The notes: a model not told the origin generated them from the sequence alone. Numbered from the stretch's first letter, positions 22,568-30,292 are shown. The stretch is DNA of 40,079 nucleotides from Mogibacterium kristiansenii (GCF_009695905.1 NZ_VUNA01000018.1:1-40079); one strand, 5' to 3'. A program made the numbers and translations.

Positions 22568-24016
22568 TCAGCGATTGATACTTTCGTTGATATGCTTCGC
22601 CACTCGCCGTTTCACCTGATTGGCGAAGCGCCGGATATCTTCCATGTAATAATTCTGATGCCGAATCTTCGCATTTGCTTTTTTCTTTTCTTTTTCCCGA
22701 AGGCCGAATTCCCGGTTGTTGGAGATTACCAGATTCGCCACCTTCTCATATTTCCAGCCGCGCTGGCGGTAGAGTTCCTCCACCCCAAGGGCGGCGGTCA
22801 TCGGGCGATCTTTTTTCGCCAGTTGATGAAGGGGACGGTCCAAGTACACCACCAGGCTGTTCTCCCGCAGCACCGGCCAATTCTCCTCTCGAACCACGAT
22901 TCCGCCTCCGGTGGAAATTACCATTCCGTTCCCCCGGCAGTACTTCTTCAGGGTGGCACTTTCCCGTTCCCGGAAATAATCTTCTCCATATTGGCGAATC
23001 ATTTCTCCGGAAGTCATCCCGTAGATTTTGTTAATCTCTCGATCCAGATCCACGAAAGTTCTCCCGGTGCGAATTGCCACTTGCCGGCTGATGGAGGATT
23101 TCCCGCTTCCCGGCATGCCGATTACCGTGATGTTCAATTGCTTTCGCAGAAGGCTTTTCATCGCCTCCCGTCCCAGATCTACCGGAATGGATCTTTTCTT
23201 TTTTTCTTTCTTTCGTCCATTCTCTCCACGGGTCTGCTCCGCCACGATACGCCGACCTTTTCCGCTGCGGGGCACCTCTCCCCAGATCTGTGCGGACCGC
23301 AGTCCTTGGTATACCAGCATGGCCAGCCCGGATTCCACTTCGGCTCCCGCTTCTTCCGCATCCATCAGAAACTTCGTGCGGTACGGGTTGTAGATGGCAT
23401 CCAGCGCCGTCTCCAGCTGCTGGAAATCCGTCCACTTCACGGAACACCCATCCAAAGGAGAATGCCCGTTGTTGGGATACATTCCGACAGGCGTCGAATT
23501 CACGATTACCTGCGCATCCGGATGGCGGTTCAGCTCGTCGTAGGTGCAGCAGTCCGGTTCCGGCCGCCGGTTCCGGGACACCCGAATAATTTCTTTCGCC
23601 CCCAGATTCCGGAGGGCCTGACAGATGGCGGAGGATGCCCCTCCGGTTCCCAGCACCAGAACCTTCCGGCCTCGAATCCGTTTCTCCTTCGCCAGCTTCT
23701 CGAAACCGTACACATCCGTATTGTGCCCCACCAGGCGCCCGTTGCTCAGGCGTCGAATGGTGTTTACCGCTTGAAGAGCCTCCGCCTCCGGTGTCAGTTC
23801 ATCCAGAAACGGAATCACCGCTCGCTTGTAGGGGCTGGTCACGTTAAAACCGCTGTATTCCGTATTCCGAATCACGCCCTCCAGTTCGTGCTCCTCCAGA
23901 TCCAGCCGCTCGTAGTCATAGGGCCGGGTATATCGGGCGAAAATCCCGTGGAGCTCCGGGGAGAGACTGTGGGAGATATGTCTCCCGATTACGCCGTATT
24001 TTCTTCTATCTTTCAT
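22568..24016 (-). CDS. aroE/aroK: Shikimate dehydrogenase-shikimate kinase fusion
   Basis: Single 482-residue protein for two consecutive shikimate pathway steps: reduction of 3-dehydroshikimate and phosphorylation of shikimate. Residues 1-~255 are AroE: SHSLSPELH, catalytic Lys64 in NVTSPYKRAV, Asp101 in HNTDVYG, NADP-binding GTGGASSAI. A charged, Lys/Arg-rich linker (about 250-290) leads to AroK: Walker A GMPGSGKSS (300-308), VDLDREI with Asp323/Asp325, FRERES, STGGGIV and the lid arginine in DRPMT. All key residues of both enzymes are present. The start at 24016 follows GGGGGAAGG and overlaps aroC by 11 bases. A further in-frame ATG at 24103 lies deep inside aroC and is rejected. Confidence 0.95.
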   Translation of the reverse strand: MKDRRKYGVIGRHISHSLSPELHGIFARYTRPYDYERLDLEEHELEGVIRNTEYSGFNVTSPYKRAVIPFLDELTPEAEALQAVNTIRRLSNGRLVGHNTDVYGFEKLAKEKRIRGRKVLVLGTGGASSAICQALRNLGAKEIIRVSRNRRPEPDCCTYDELNRHPDAQVIVNSTPVGMYPNNGHSPLDGCSVKWTDFQQLETALDAIYNPYRTKFLMDAEEAGAEVESGLAMLVYQGLRSAQIWGEVPRSGKGRRIVAEQTRGENGRKKEKKKRSIPVDLGREAMKSLLRKQLNITVIGMPGSGKSSISRQVAIRTGRTFVDLDREINKIYGMTSGEMIRQYGEDYFRERESATLKKYCRGNGMVISTGGGIVVREENWPVLRENSLVVYLDRPLHQLAKKDRPMTAALGVEELYRQRGWKYEKVANLVISNNREFGLREKEKKKANAKIRHQNYYMEDIRRFANQVKRRVAKHINESINR

Positions 24017-25049
24017 CGCCTTCCCCCATCCAAGCATCCAATAAAACCAGTGCCGCGGCCGCTTCCACCACCGGAACCGCCCGAGGGACCACGCATACAT
24101 CATGGCGTCCGCCGGCGCACAATACCGTTTCTTTCATTTCTTGGATATTCACCGTCCGCTGTTCGCAACCGATGGTGGGCGTCGGTTTAAACGCCACCCG
24201 GAATTCGATATCCATGCCGTTGCTGATACCGCCGTTAATGCCGCCGGCATTATTTGTCTCGGTGATTAGATGTCCGTCCCGCAAAAGGATGGGATCGTTG
24301 TTCTCCGACCCCCGCATCCGGCTTCCTTCAAAACCGCTGCCGAACTCAATGCCTTTGACCGCCGGGATGGCAAATATCGAGGAGGCGATGGCACCTTCTA
24401 AGCCTTCGTACAGGGCACCGCCCACTCCGACCGGGAATCCGGATACCCGACACGAAACAATGCCCCCCAGGGAATCCTTCTCTTCCGCCGCACGGCTCAG
24501 CGCCTGTTCGATTTCCTTCGGTTCCGATTTCCCGCCGATTTCGGTATACTCTGCATGCACGGAAATTCCTTTTTTTGCCAGAAGCTGAAGGGCAATTCCG
24601 CCGGCAATGCACATCGGTGCCGTCATTCTGCCGGAAAAACGACCTCCGCCGGGGCGAAGCCCTTCCGGTCCCTCCTTCAGGTACGCGCCCAGATCCGCAT
24701 GCCCCGGCCGCAGCACCTTCCGAAGTTCATCGTAATCCCCGGAGCGACGGTTGGTATTGTAAATGCATGCCTCCAGCTCCTCTCCTGTGAGGATTGCCTT
24801 ACCGGCTTCCGCCTCCTGAATTCCTCGCAGAAAAACCACCCGATCCGGCTCCTTTCGAGCCGTTGCCGCCGAATCTGCGATTCGATTGCCGCCTTTTTTC
24901 CCGGGTGCTCGTCGCGCCATGAAATCCGCCAGCTTCTCCCGGTGGAATTCCGCACCCCTCGGCAAGCCCTTTACAATCACGCCGATTCGGTCGCTGTGGG
25001 ATTCCCCGTAGATTTCAACCCGCAGGTTTTCTCCAAATTCTTTTTTCAT
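24006..25049 (-). CDS. aroC: Chorismate synthase
   Basis: Converts EPSP to chorismate, the last shared step to aromatic amino acids, using reduced FMN. 347 residues, typical length. Signature segments: YGESHS near the N-terminus, RRAPGKKGGNRIADSA, LRPGHADLGAYLK, GGGRFSGRMTAP, and the C-terminal NNAGGINGGISNGMDIEFR and FKPTPTI. Start at 25049 follows GGAGAG. It overlaps the downstream aroE-aroK fusion, so the last three enzymatic domains except AroA are encoded together. Confidence 0.97.
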   Translation of the reverse strand: MKKEFGENLRVEIYGESHSDRIGVIVKGLPRGAEFHREKLADFMARRAPGKKGGNRIADSAATARKEPDRVVFLRGIQEAEAGKAILTGEELEACIYNTNRRSGDYDELRKVLRPGHADLGAYLKEGPEGLRPGGGRFSGRMTAPMCIAGGIALQLLAKKGISVHAEYTEIGGKSEPKEIEQALSRAAEEKDSLGGIVSCRVSGFPVGVGGALYEGLEGAIASSIFAIPAVKGIEFGSGFEGSRMRGSENNDPILLRDGHLITETNNAGGINGGISNGMDIEFRVAFKPTPTIGCEQRTVNIQEMKETVLCAGGRHDVCVVPRAVPVVEAAAALVLLDAWMGEGDER

Positions 25050-25129
25050 AATACACTCTCCGTCCCCTTTTGTCCAATCAAACGATACCGCGTCCCCTTT
25101 GCAGCATCATAAAATAATTATATATGAAA

Positions 25130-25157
25130 AATGGATTCCCCCATTAAAGAACCCATT
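25130..25157 (-). terminator. Weak terminator between rpoZ and aroC
   Basis: On the minus strand a 9-bp stem with one G-U pair (25149-25157 with 25130-25138) is followed by TTTTC. It lies 30 bp after the rpoZ stop codon and precedes A/T-rich sequence containing TATAAT that may start the aroC transcript. Confidence 0.45.
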
Positions 25158-25187
25158 CTCACTTCTTATTAATTCTGTCAAAATCCC

Positions 25188-25487
25188 TTATGCTTCCGGC
25201 TCCGTTACTTCCGTCTCTTCGCCTTCTGCGGTGCACTCCTCGCAAGCAGTCTCTTCCGCTTCGGTCTCTGCTTCCACTGTCTCTTCCGGTTCTTCTACCC
25301 GACGATACGTAATCAAATCCTCTGCGATTTCGTTCGCCGCCTGACTGACCGGTCTTTCCGACTGAACTTCCGTCAGCGCCGGCTTCTTGGCAATCAAATC
25401 TCTGGCTCTCTTGGCCGCCAGCATGCACAGGGTGTAGCGGCTGTCCACTTTTTCTCTTAACTTGTTTACCGATGGATAAAGCATCAT
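25188..25487 (-). CDS. rpoZ: RNA polymerase omega subunit with acidic tail
   Basis: Small subunit aiding assembly of RNA polymerase. The first ~63 residues are the omega core, with VDSRYTLCMLAAKRARDLI and the conserved NEIAEDLI segment. Residues 64-99 are an unusual tail made mostly of Glu, with Thr, Val and Ala and two Cys. The start follows GGGAGG; two consecutive ATG codons are present and the upstream one is used here. It follows gmk closely on the same strand, the usual gmk-rpoZ order. Confidence 0.95.
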   Translation of the reverse strand: MMLYPSVNKLREKVDSRYTLCMLAAKRARDLIAKKPALTEVQSERPVSQAANEIAEDLITYRRVEEPEETVEAETEAEETACEECTAEGEETEVTEPEA

Positions 25488-25529
25488 AATATCATTCCTC
25501 CCATTTCGTACCGTTTCAACAGCGTATCT

Positions 25530-26156
25530 CTAGTTATCTTCCTCTTCGTAATCCCGAATAATCGGTTTCACCTTGCCCGGAACCCGGCGGCTCTCCGCAC
25601 GTACCACGGCAGCCACATCAGCAACCGCTTCTTCCAGGTCATCGTTCACCACGTAATAATCGTATTCTCCCAGCAAGCGAATCTCGTTCAGCGCCTCTCG
25701 GAATCTCCGCTGAATCACCTCTTCCGAATCGGTGCCTCTTCCGGACAGACGTTCCTGCAAAACCTTCATGCTCGGCGGCAAAAGAAAAACAAGAACCGCT
25801 TCGTTCATCGCTTCCTTCACCTTCAGCGCCCCCTGGACATCGATTTCCAAAAGCACGTTTCTTCCTCGCTCCAGCTGCCGGACCACCGCATCCTTCGGGG
25901 TTCCGTACAGGTTTCCGAACACATCCGCATATTCCAGCAGGTTTCCTTCCGCAATGTTCTTCTCAAACTCTTCTCTCGTAACGAAGAAGTAGTCCCGGCC
26001 GTTCTGCTCTCCTTCTCTCGGCTGTCTCGTGGTCATGGAAATGGACAGCTTCAGGTCGTTTTCCTTGAGGAGTTCTTTACAGACCGTGCCTTTTCCCGTT
26101 CCGGAAGGTCCGGAAATGACGAATAGTGTTCCTTTCTGCGAACGATGTTTTGCCAT
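25530..26156 (-). CDS. gmk: Guanylate kinase
   Basis: Phosphorylates GMP to GDP with ATP. 208 residues, normal length. P-loop GPSGTGKG (about 16-23), GMP-binding TTRQPREGEQNGRDYFF, and LLEIDVQGALKVKE are present, as is the lid with RFREALNEI. The start follows GGGAG. It sits between yicC and rpoZ, the typical Firmicute order, but without the small remA gene that usually separates yicC from gmk. Confidence 0.97.
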   Translation of the reverse strand: MAKHRSQKGTLFVISGPSGTGKGTVCKELLKENDLKLSISMTTRQPREGEQNGRDYFFVTREEFEKNIAEGNLLEYADVFGNLYGTPKDAVVRQLERGRNVLLEIDVQGALKVKEAMNEAVLVFLLPPSMKVLQERLSGRGTDSEEVIQRRFREALNEIRLLGEYDYYVVNDDLEEAVADVAAVVRAESRRVPGKVKPIIRDYEEEDN

Positions 26157-26225
26157 GGAATTCTCCCTTTCAAAAGATATGTTTCATATCGGCTAAATAT
26201 TATAGCATATTTCGGCCGTTCTTTG

Positions 26226-27116
26226 CTACTCTATATTCTGTACCTGTTCCCGGATTTTTTCAATTTCCGCCTTTAAATCCAGCATCCAGGAGGTAATCTC
26301 GGTATCGTTGGATTTGGAGCCGATGGTGTTGGCTTCCCGGTTCATCTCCTGAATCAAGAAATCTATTTTTTTGCCCACGGTCTCTTCCTCGGTATCGAAG
26401 AAATTCCGCAGCTGCTGAATGTGGCTCTCCAGGCGAACCAGCTCCTCGGTGATGTTGGCTTTGTCCGCAAATACCGCCGCTTCCACCAGCACGCGCTCTT
26501 CCGGAACTTCCAGCTTTCCTTCCAGAAGCTCGTTGACCCGTTCCCGGAACTTGTCGGCGTACTCCTTGCCGATTTCCGGTGCCCGTTCCTTAATCTTATC
26601 CTTGATTTCCTCAATGATATCCGCCCGCATCAGAATGTCCTTTGCCAGGCGCTCGCCCTCTGCGGCTCTCATGTTGATGATGTTCTGCAGGGCGATTTCC
26701 GTTGCCACGCCCAGGGAGTGGAGCAATGCTTCCTCATCTTCCTCCGCCGGCACGGCTTTGATCACATCCGGCATGCCCGCCAGCATGCTCAGTGTTACGC
26801 CGCCCTTCTGATCCAGTTCGAATGTCTCCTCCAAAGCTTTCAGCGCTCTGTAGTATTTCCGGGCAACGTCCTCATTCAGACGAATGTCGTTCTCACTCTC
26901 GCCGAAGGAATCCACGGTAACCAGTACCTCAATCTTTCCGCGCTTCAGTGCATCCCGCACGTCGCTCTTGATTCGCTCCTCCGCAAAAGAATATCTTCTC
27001 GGCATCTTTACGTATACGTCGCAATAACGGTGATTTACCGCCTTGATTTCTACGGTGATGCTTTTCTTTTCGTCGATGTATTCCCCCCGGCCGTAACCGG
27101 TCATACTTTTAACCAT
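26226..27116 (-). CDS. yicC: YicC-family endoribonuclease
   Basis: 296-residue member of the YicC/YloC family, shown in other bacteria to have endoribonuclease activity; its role here is inferred. The N-terminal signature MVKSMTGYGRGE is intact, followed by EIKAVNHRYCDVYVKMPRR, and the C-terminal DUF1732 part carries KKIDFLIQEMNREANTIGSKS. Start at 27116 is chosen because GGAGG lies just ahead and the family begins with this motif. It has its own promoter and heads the yicC-gmk-rpoZ group. Confidence 0.95.
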   Translation of the reverse strand: MVKSMTGYGRGEYIDEKKSITVEIKAVNHRYCDVYVKMPRRYSFAEERIKSDVRDALKRGKIEVLVTVDSFGESENDIRLNEDVARKYYRALKALEETFELDQKGGVTLSMLAGMPDVIKAVPAEEDEEALLHSLGVATEIALQNIINMRAAEGERLAKDILMRADIIEEIKDKIKERAPEIGKEYADKFRERVNELLEGKLEVPEERVLVEAAVFADKANITEELVRLESHIQQLRNFFDTEEETVGKKIDFLIQEMNREANTIGSKSNDTEITSWMLDLKAEIEKIREQVQNIE

Positions 27117-27149
27117 AATTTCCTCCATTGTGAAATCAAATTACTCATT

Positions 27150-27178
27150 ATTTTATCACCTTCTATCGATTCTGTAAA
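27150..27178 (-). promoter_or_regulatory. Promoter of yicC
   Basis: Minus-strand -35 TTTACA (27173-27178), 17-bp spacer, -10 TAAAAT (27150-27155), 34 bp before the yicC start codon. It is back to back with the rqcH promoter. Confidence 0.7.
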
Positions 27179-27209
27179 GGATTCTATGGCTTAGAAACGG
27201 CGATTTTAC

Positions 27210-27239
27210 TTGATATTCCGGTGGTTCTCGTGCTATATT
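27210..27239 (+). promoter_or_regulatory. Promoter of rqcH abutting the start codon
   Basis: -35 TTGATA (27210-27215), 18-bp spacer, -10 TATATT (27234-27239). Only six bases separate the -10 from the ATG at 27246, the distance at which transcription normally begins. No ribosome binding site is visible. The transcript is therefore predicted to be leaderless. Confidence 0.55.
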
Positions 27240-27245
27240 AGTCAC

Positions 27246-28958
27246 ATGGCTTACGATGGAATTATAACATATGGAATAACAGAAGAATTAAAAGAACGAC
27301 TGACCTTCGGAAAGATTGAGAAGGTCTACCAGCCGGGCAGCGAAGAACTGGTGCTGCAGATTCACACTCGCAAGGGGAACGTGAAGCTGTACGCCTCTGC
27401 TGCCAGTCAGGCCGCCAGGGTCTGCCTCACCGACGGGAAATTTGTGAACCCGGCCGCTCCACCGAATTTCTGCATGCTGCTTCGGAAGCACATTCAAACC
27501 GGACGCATTACGGACATTCATCAGAGGGGCTCGGAGCGGATCATCGAAATGGATATCGAGGCACAGACGGAACTGGGATTCACGGTGTCGAAACGGCTGA
27601 TTTTTGAAATCATGGGAAAGCACAGCAACATTGTGCTGGTGGCTTTGGATACGGGAAAAATCATCGACAGCATCAAGCGGATTTCTATCGATGTGAACCG
27701 GTACCGGCAGCTGCTGCCGGGGCTGGAATACCGGTATCCGCCGAAACAGGACAAGGTTCCTTTCAAGGAAATCTCGACGGAGCTGTCGGAGAAACTGGAT
27801 TCGGATCCGGAAGCCGCTGCTGACCCGAAGTATTTGCTATCCCACATTCAGGGAATCTCTCCGGGGATTTCCCGAGAGCTGGCTCGCTCCGGAAATCCGG
27901 TGGAACGGTTGGAGGAAATTCTGGAGAGCATTGAGAACGGCACCGCCGCTCCCCGCGTGTATCTGGATGAAACGGGCAAACCCCTGGAATTTCATTTGAC
28001 GGAACTGGGGGAATACGTGGGGGCGCAGGAAAAAACCTTCGACTCTATCAGCGAAGCGACGGAATACTTCTACACCCATCGGGAGGAGTCCAATGCCATC
28101 CGTCAGCGGTCCAACCCGCTGCACCGGTCGGTTCAGGCTTCTCTGGACAAGGCTCGGCTGAAGAAGCAGCGCCTGGGGGAGGATTTGCTTCAGGCGGAAA
28201 ATTCCGAGAAATACCGTCTTTACGGGGAACTGCTCACCGCGAACCTGCACCGGGTGGAACCGGGTGCTCATGAAGTGACCGTCATCAGCTACTACGACAA
28301 TCAACCGGTGACCATTCCTTTAGACGAGAAATATGCCGCTTCCAAAAATGCTCAGAATTATTTCAAAAAGTATTCCAAGGCAAAGACGGCGGTTCACGAG
28401 AAAACCCACCAGCTGGAAGAAACCTCGAAGGATATTCTCTATCTGGAATCCGTTCTCCAGAGCATTGAAAGCGCTCACACTTTGGAAGAACTGAACCAGA
28501 TTCGAGAGGAGCTGGAGGATACGGGATACGTTCGCAAGAGAGCCCAGAAGGGTTTCCGCCGAAAAAAATCCAAGCCTCATCCAATCGAATACACTCTGCC
28601 GACGGGCCGGAAGGTCTTCGTGGGCCGGAACAACAAGGAAAACGATTATCTCACCACAAAGATGGCCGGAAAGCGGGACCTGTGGTTCCACACCAAGGAT
28701 ATCCCGGGATCTCACGTCATTCTGCCCCTGGAGCCGAATCAATCCCCGGAGGACATCCCGGAGGAAATCATCTATCAGGTAGCCTCTATCGCTGCATACC
28801 ACAGCAAGGGCAAGGAATCCCAGAACGTGCCGGTGGACTTCGTTCCCATCCGGTACGTGAAAAAACCAAGCGGTGCCAAACCGGGCATGGTCATCTTCAC
28901 CCACAACACCACCGTGTACGTGGACCCGAAGCTGCCGGAAGGAGCGGCGGGGAAATAA
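27246..28958 (+). CDS. rqcH: Ribosome quality control protein RqcH (NFACT family)
   Basis: Bacterial Rqc2/NEMF homologue that binds stalled 50S subunits with peptidyl-tRNA and promotes C-terminal alanine tailing. 570 residues: NFACT-N domain (about 1-200, with NFCMLLRKHIQTGRI), HhH region (about 195-220, SHIQGISPGISRELA), a coiled-coil middle (about 300-430) and the NFACT-R domain (about 455-560) with YTLPTGRKVFVGRNN and DLWFHTKDIPGSHVIL. The position of the Asp97-Arg98 pair known to be needed in B. subtilis reads Glu97-Arg98. The family start MAYDGI matches ATG 27246, though no Shine-Dalgarno precedes it. Single-gene transcript with its own terminator. Confidence 0.95.
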   Translation: MAYDGIITYGITEELKERLTFGKIEKVYQPGSEELVLQIHTRKGNVKLYASAASQAARVCLTDGKFVNPAAPPNFCMLLRKHIQTGRITDIHQRGSERIIEMDIEAQTELGFTVSKRLIFEIMGKHSNIVLVALDTGKIIDSIKRISIDVNRYRQLLPGLEYRYPPKQDKVPFKEISTELSEKLDSDPEAAADPKYLLSHIQGISPGISRELARSGNPVERLEEILESIENGTAAPRVYLDETGKPLEFHLTELGEYVGAQEKTFDSISEATEYFYTHREESNAIRQRSNPLHRSVQASLDKARLKKQRLGEDLLQAENSEKYRLYGELLTANLHRVEPGAHEVTVISYYDNQPVTIPLDEKYAASKNAQNYFKKYSKAKTAVHEKTHQLEETSKDILYLESVLQSIESAHTLEELNQIREELEDTGYVRKRAQKGFRRKKSKPHPIEYTLPTGRKVFVGRNNKENDYLTTKMAGKRDLWFHTKDIPGSHVILPLEPNQSPEDIPEEIIYQVASIAAYHSKGKESQNVPVDFVPIRYVKKPSGAKPGMVIFTHNTTVYVDPKLPEGAAGK

Positions 28959-28993
28959 AGAAGCAACGACAAAATGGTTCTTCACGAATTTTT

Positions 28994-29026
28994 GTGGGAT
29001 AGTTATCAGTAATTATCCCACTTTTT
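28994..29026 (+). terminator. Terminator of rqcH
   Basis: A 12-bp stem with one G-U pair (28994-29005 with 29010-29021) followed by a T run, 35 bp after the stop codon. Its surrounding sequence is shared with the terminator at 3022-3054. Confidence 0.88.
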
Positions 29027-29082
29027 AATTGGAATACCTTAAATGACCAACGCGAAGAGGGCGGTTGCCATGGATTTGCTGT

Positions 29083-29127
29083 AAAGTGATGCAAGAGCTC
29101 TTGTTTTTCCGCCTCGTGCATCACTTT
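29083..29127. repeat. Hairpin with nested palindrome
   Basis: AAAGTGATGCA (29083-29093) and TGCATCACTTT (29117-29127) are perfect 11-bp complements around a 23-nt loop. The loop overlaps a second perfect palindrome, CAAGAGCTCTTG (29092-29103), which is followed by TTTTT. It lies in the non-coding region after rqcH and may be a back-up terminator. Confidence 0.5.
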
Positions 29128-29155
29128 CCGCCATTATAGTTTAAAAAAAAGAAAG

Positions 29156-29198
29156 AATTGACGACGAAACCTCGGGGCAGAGCGTTTCGTCGTCAATT
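29156..29198 (-). terminator. Strong hairpin bordering the tandem repeat region
   Basis: A 15-bp perfect stem (29156-29170 with 29184-29198) with 13-nt loop. On the minus strand it is followed by TTCTTTCTTTTTTTT, so it would end leftward transcripts coming from the rluD/flavin reductase operon through the repeats. Confidence 0.7.
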
Positions 29199-29220
29199 TC
29201 TTCTGCTTTCCCGAAAGCGG

Positions 29221-29602
29221 CGCGGATTAGAGGCGGCGCGGCGCATTTTCTTGGTGCAAAGCCAACGCAATCAATGGCTTTCCCGGTTTGCTTGCACCAA
29301 GGCCGCCGGTTTCGGGCGGGGCGGCGCATTTTCTTGGTGCAAGACCTACGTAATCAATGGCTTTCCCGGTTTGCTTGCACCAAAGGCGCCGCCGGTTTCG
29401 AGCCGCGCGGTGCATTTTCTTGGTGCAAAGCCTACGTAATCAATGGCTTTCCCGGTTTGCTTGCACCAAAGGCGCCGCCGGTTTCGAGCCGCGCGGTGCA
29501 TTTTCTTGGTGCAAAGCCTACGTAATCAATGGCTTTCCCGATTTGCTTGCACCAAGTTCGCCGCCGGTTTCAGTCCGCCGCCGGTTTCGGGCGGGGCGGC
29601 GC
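29221..29602. repeat. Tandem array of four ~86-bp hairpin repeats
   Basis: Four 50-bp cores (29251-29300, 29334-29383, 29420-29469, 29506-29555) each begin TTGGTGCAA and end TTGCACCAA, separated by G+C-rich linkers of 33-36 bp built around GCCGCCGGTTTC. Periods are 83, 86 and 86 bp. The third and fourth full units (29384-29469 and 29470-29555) differ at one base. A partial linker copy follows at 29577-29602, matching 29302-29327. The period is not a multiple of three and the open frames across it shift, so it is not coding. There are no variable spacers, so it is not a CRISPR array. No gene is present in 29027-29635. Confidence 0.85.
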
Positions 29603-29635
29603 CGGTTTCGGCGGGGGCACCGGCCGGGACGCGAG

Positions 29636-30292
29636 CTACTTCTTCCGCGGCTTTCCCTTTGCCCCGGTGCGCTTCCGGAATTCCTGTCTCCGCTTTCCGG
29701 CTTCTTCGCTGCGCTTCCGTTTTGCGGTTTTGGGCTTCATCACCGAGAAACCGAAGAAGCCCAGGGGCTCTCTCTTGAGGGCGTAATACTTCCCATGGTT
29801 GTAGGCGGTGAGCTTCATGCGCTCGAACTCGAAGGCGCCGTTCTCGCCCACGTATTTCTCATCCACATGAATGGCCACGATTTCCGCCAGGAACATATCG
29901 TGGGATCCCAGCTCAGAGACTTCTTTCACCACGCATTCCAGGCTCACCGGGGATTCTGCTATCATCGGAACGCCCACGATAGAAGCTTTTTCCCGGTGCA
30001 GATTCATCTCTTTCCACTTATCCAGGTTTTCGCCGGAACGGACGCCGCAGAAATCCGCCGCCTTCACCAGATCCTCGTTCACCAGGTTGATGACGAATTC
30101 TTTTTTTGCCTGTATCAGATGATGGGAAAAACGGGATTTTCGCACGGACACATAGGTCATCGGCGGCTCGCTGTTCACGATACCGGACCAGCCGATGGTG
30201 ATGATATTGTCTTTTTCCCCGTCGCCGCAGCTCACCATCACGGTAGGGACCGGATAGAGCATGGTTCCGGGTTTAGATGTGACTTTGCTCAT
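29636..30292 (-). CDS. Flavin reductase-like (flavoredoxin-type) protein with basic tail
   Basis: 218 residues with the FMN-binding split-barrel domain of the flavin reductase-like family: TMLYPVPTVMVSCG, ITIGWSGIVNSEPPM and the segment VNLV-like VINLVNEDLVKAADFCG with GVRSGENLDKW. The physiological partner and substrate are unknown. Residues 186-218 form a Lys/Arg-rich tail (for example TAKRKRSEEAGKRRQEFRKR) not needed for the barrel and suggestive of nucleic-acid or ribosome contact (inference). The start overlaps the rluD stop (ATGA), so it is the last gene of the division/lspA/rluD run. The tandem repeat array begins directly after its stop codon. Confidence 0.88.
   Translation of the reverse strand: MSKVTSKPGTMLYPVPTVMVSCGDGEKDNIITIGWSGIVNSEPPMTYVSVRKSRFSHHLIQAKKEFVINLVNEDLVKAADFCGVRSGENLDKWKEMNLHREKASIVGVPMIAESPVSLECVVKEVSELGSHDMFLAEIVAIHVDEKYVGENGAFEFERMKLTAYNHGKYYALKREPLGFFGFSVMKPKTAKRKRSEEAGKRRQEFRKRTGAKGKPRKK

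Noticed and set aside
29251-29555. Possible CRISPR array
   Set aside because: The intervals between the palindromic cores are themselves repeated, not unique spacers, and no cas gene is near.
29158-29586. Open frames with repeated peptide segments across the tandem repeats
   Set aside because: The 86-bp period shifts the frame every unit, several frames stay open together merely because stops are rare, and there is no ribosome binding site.
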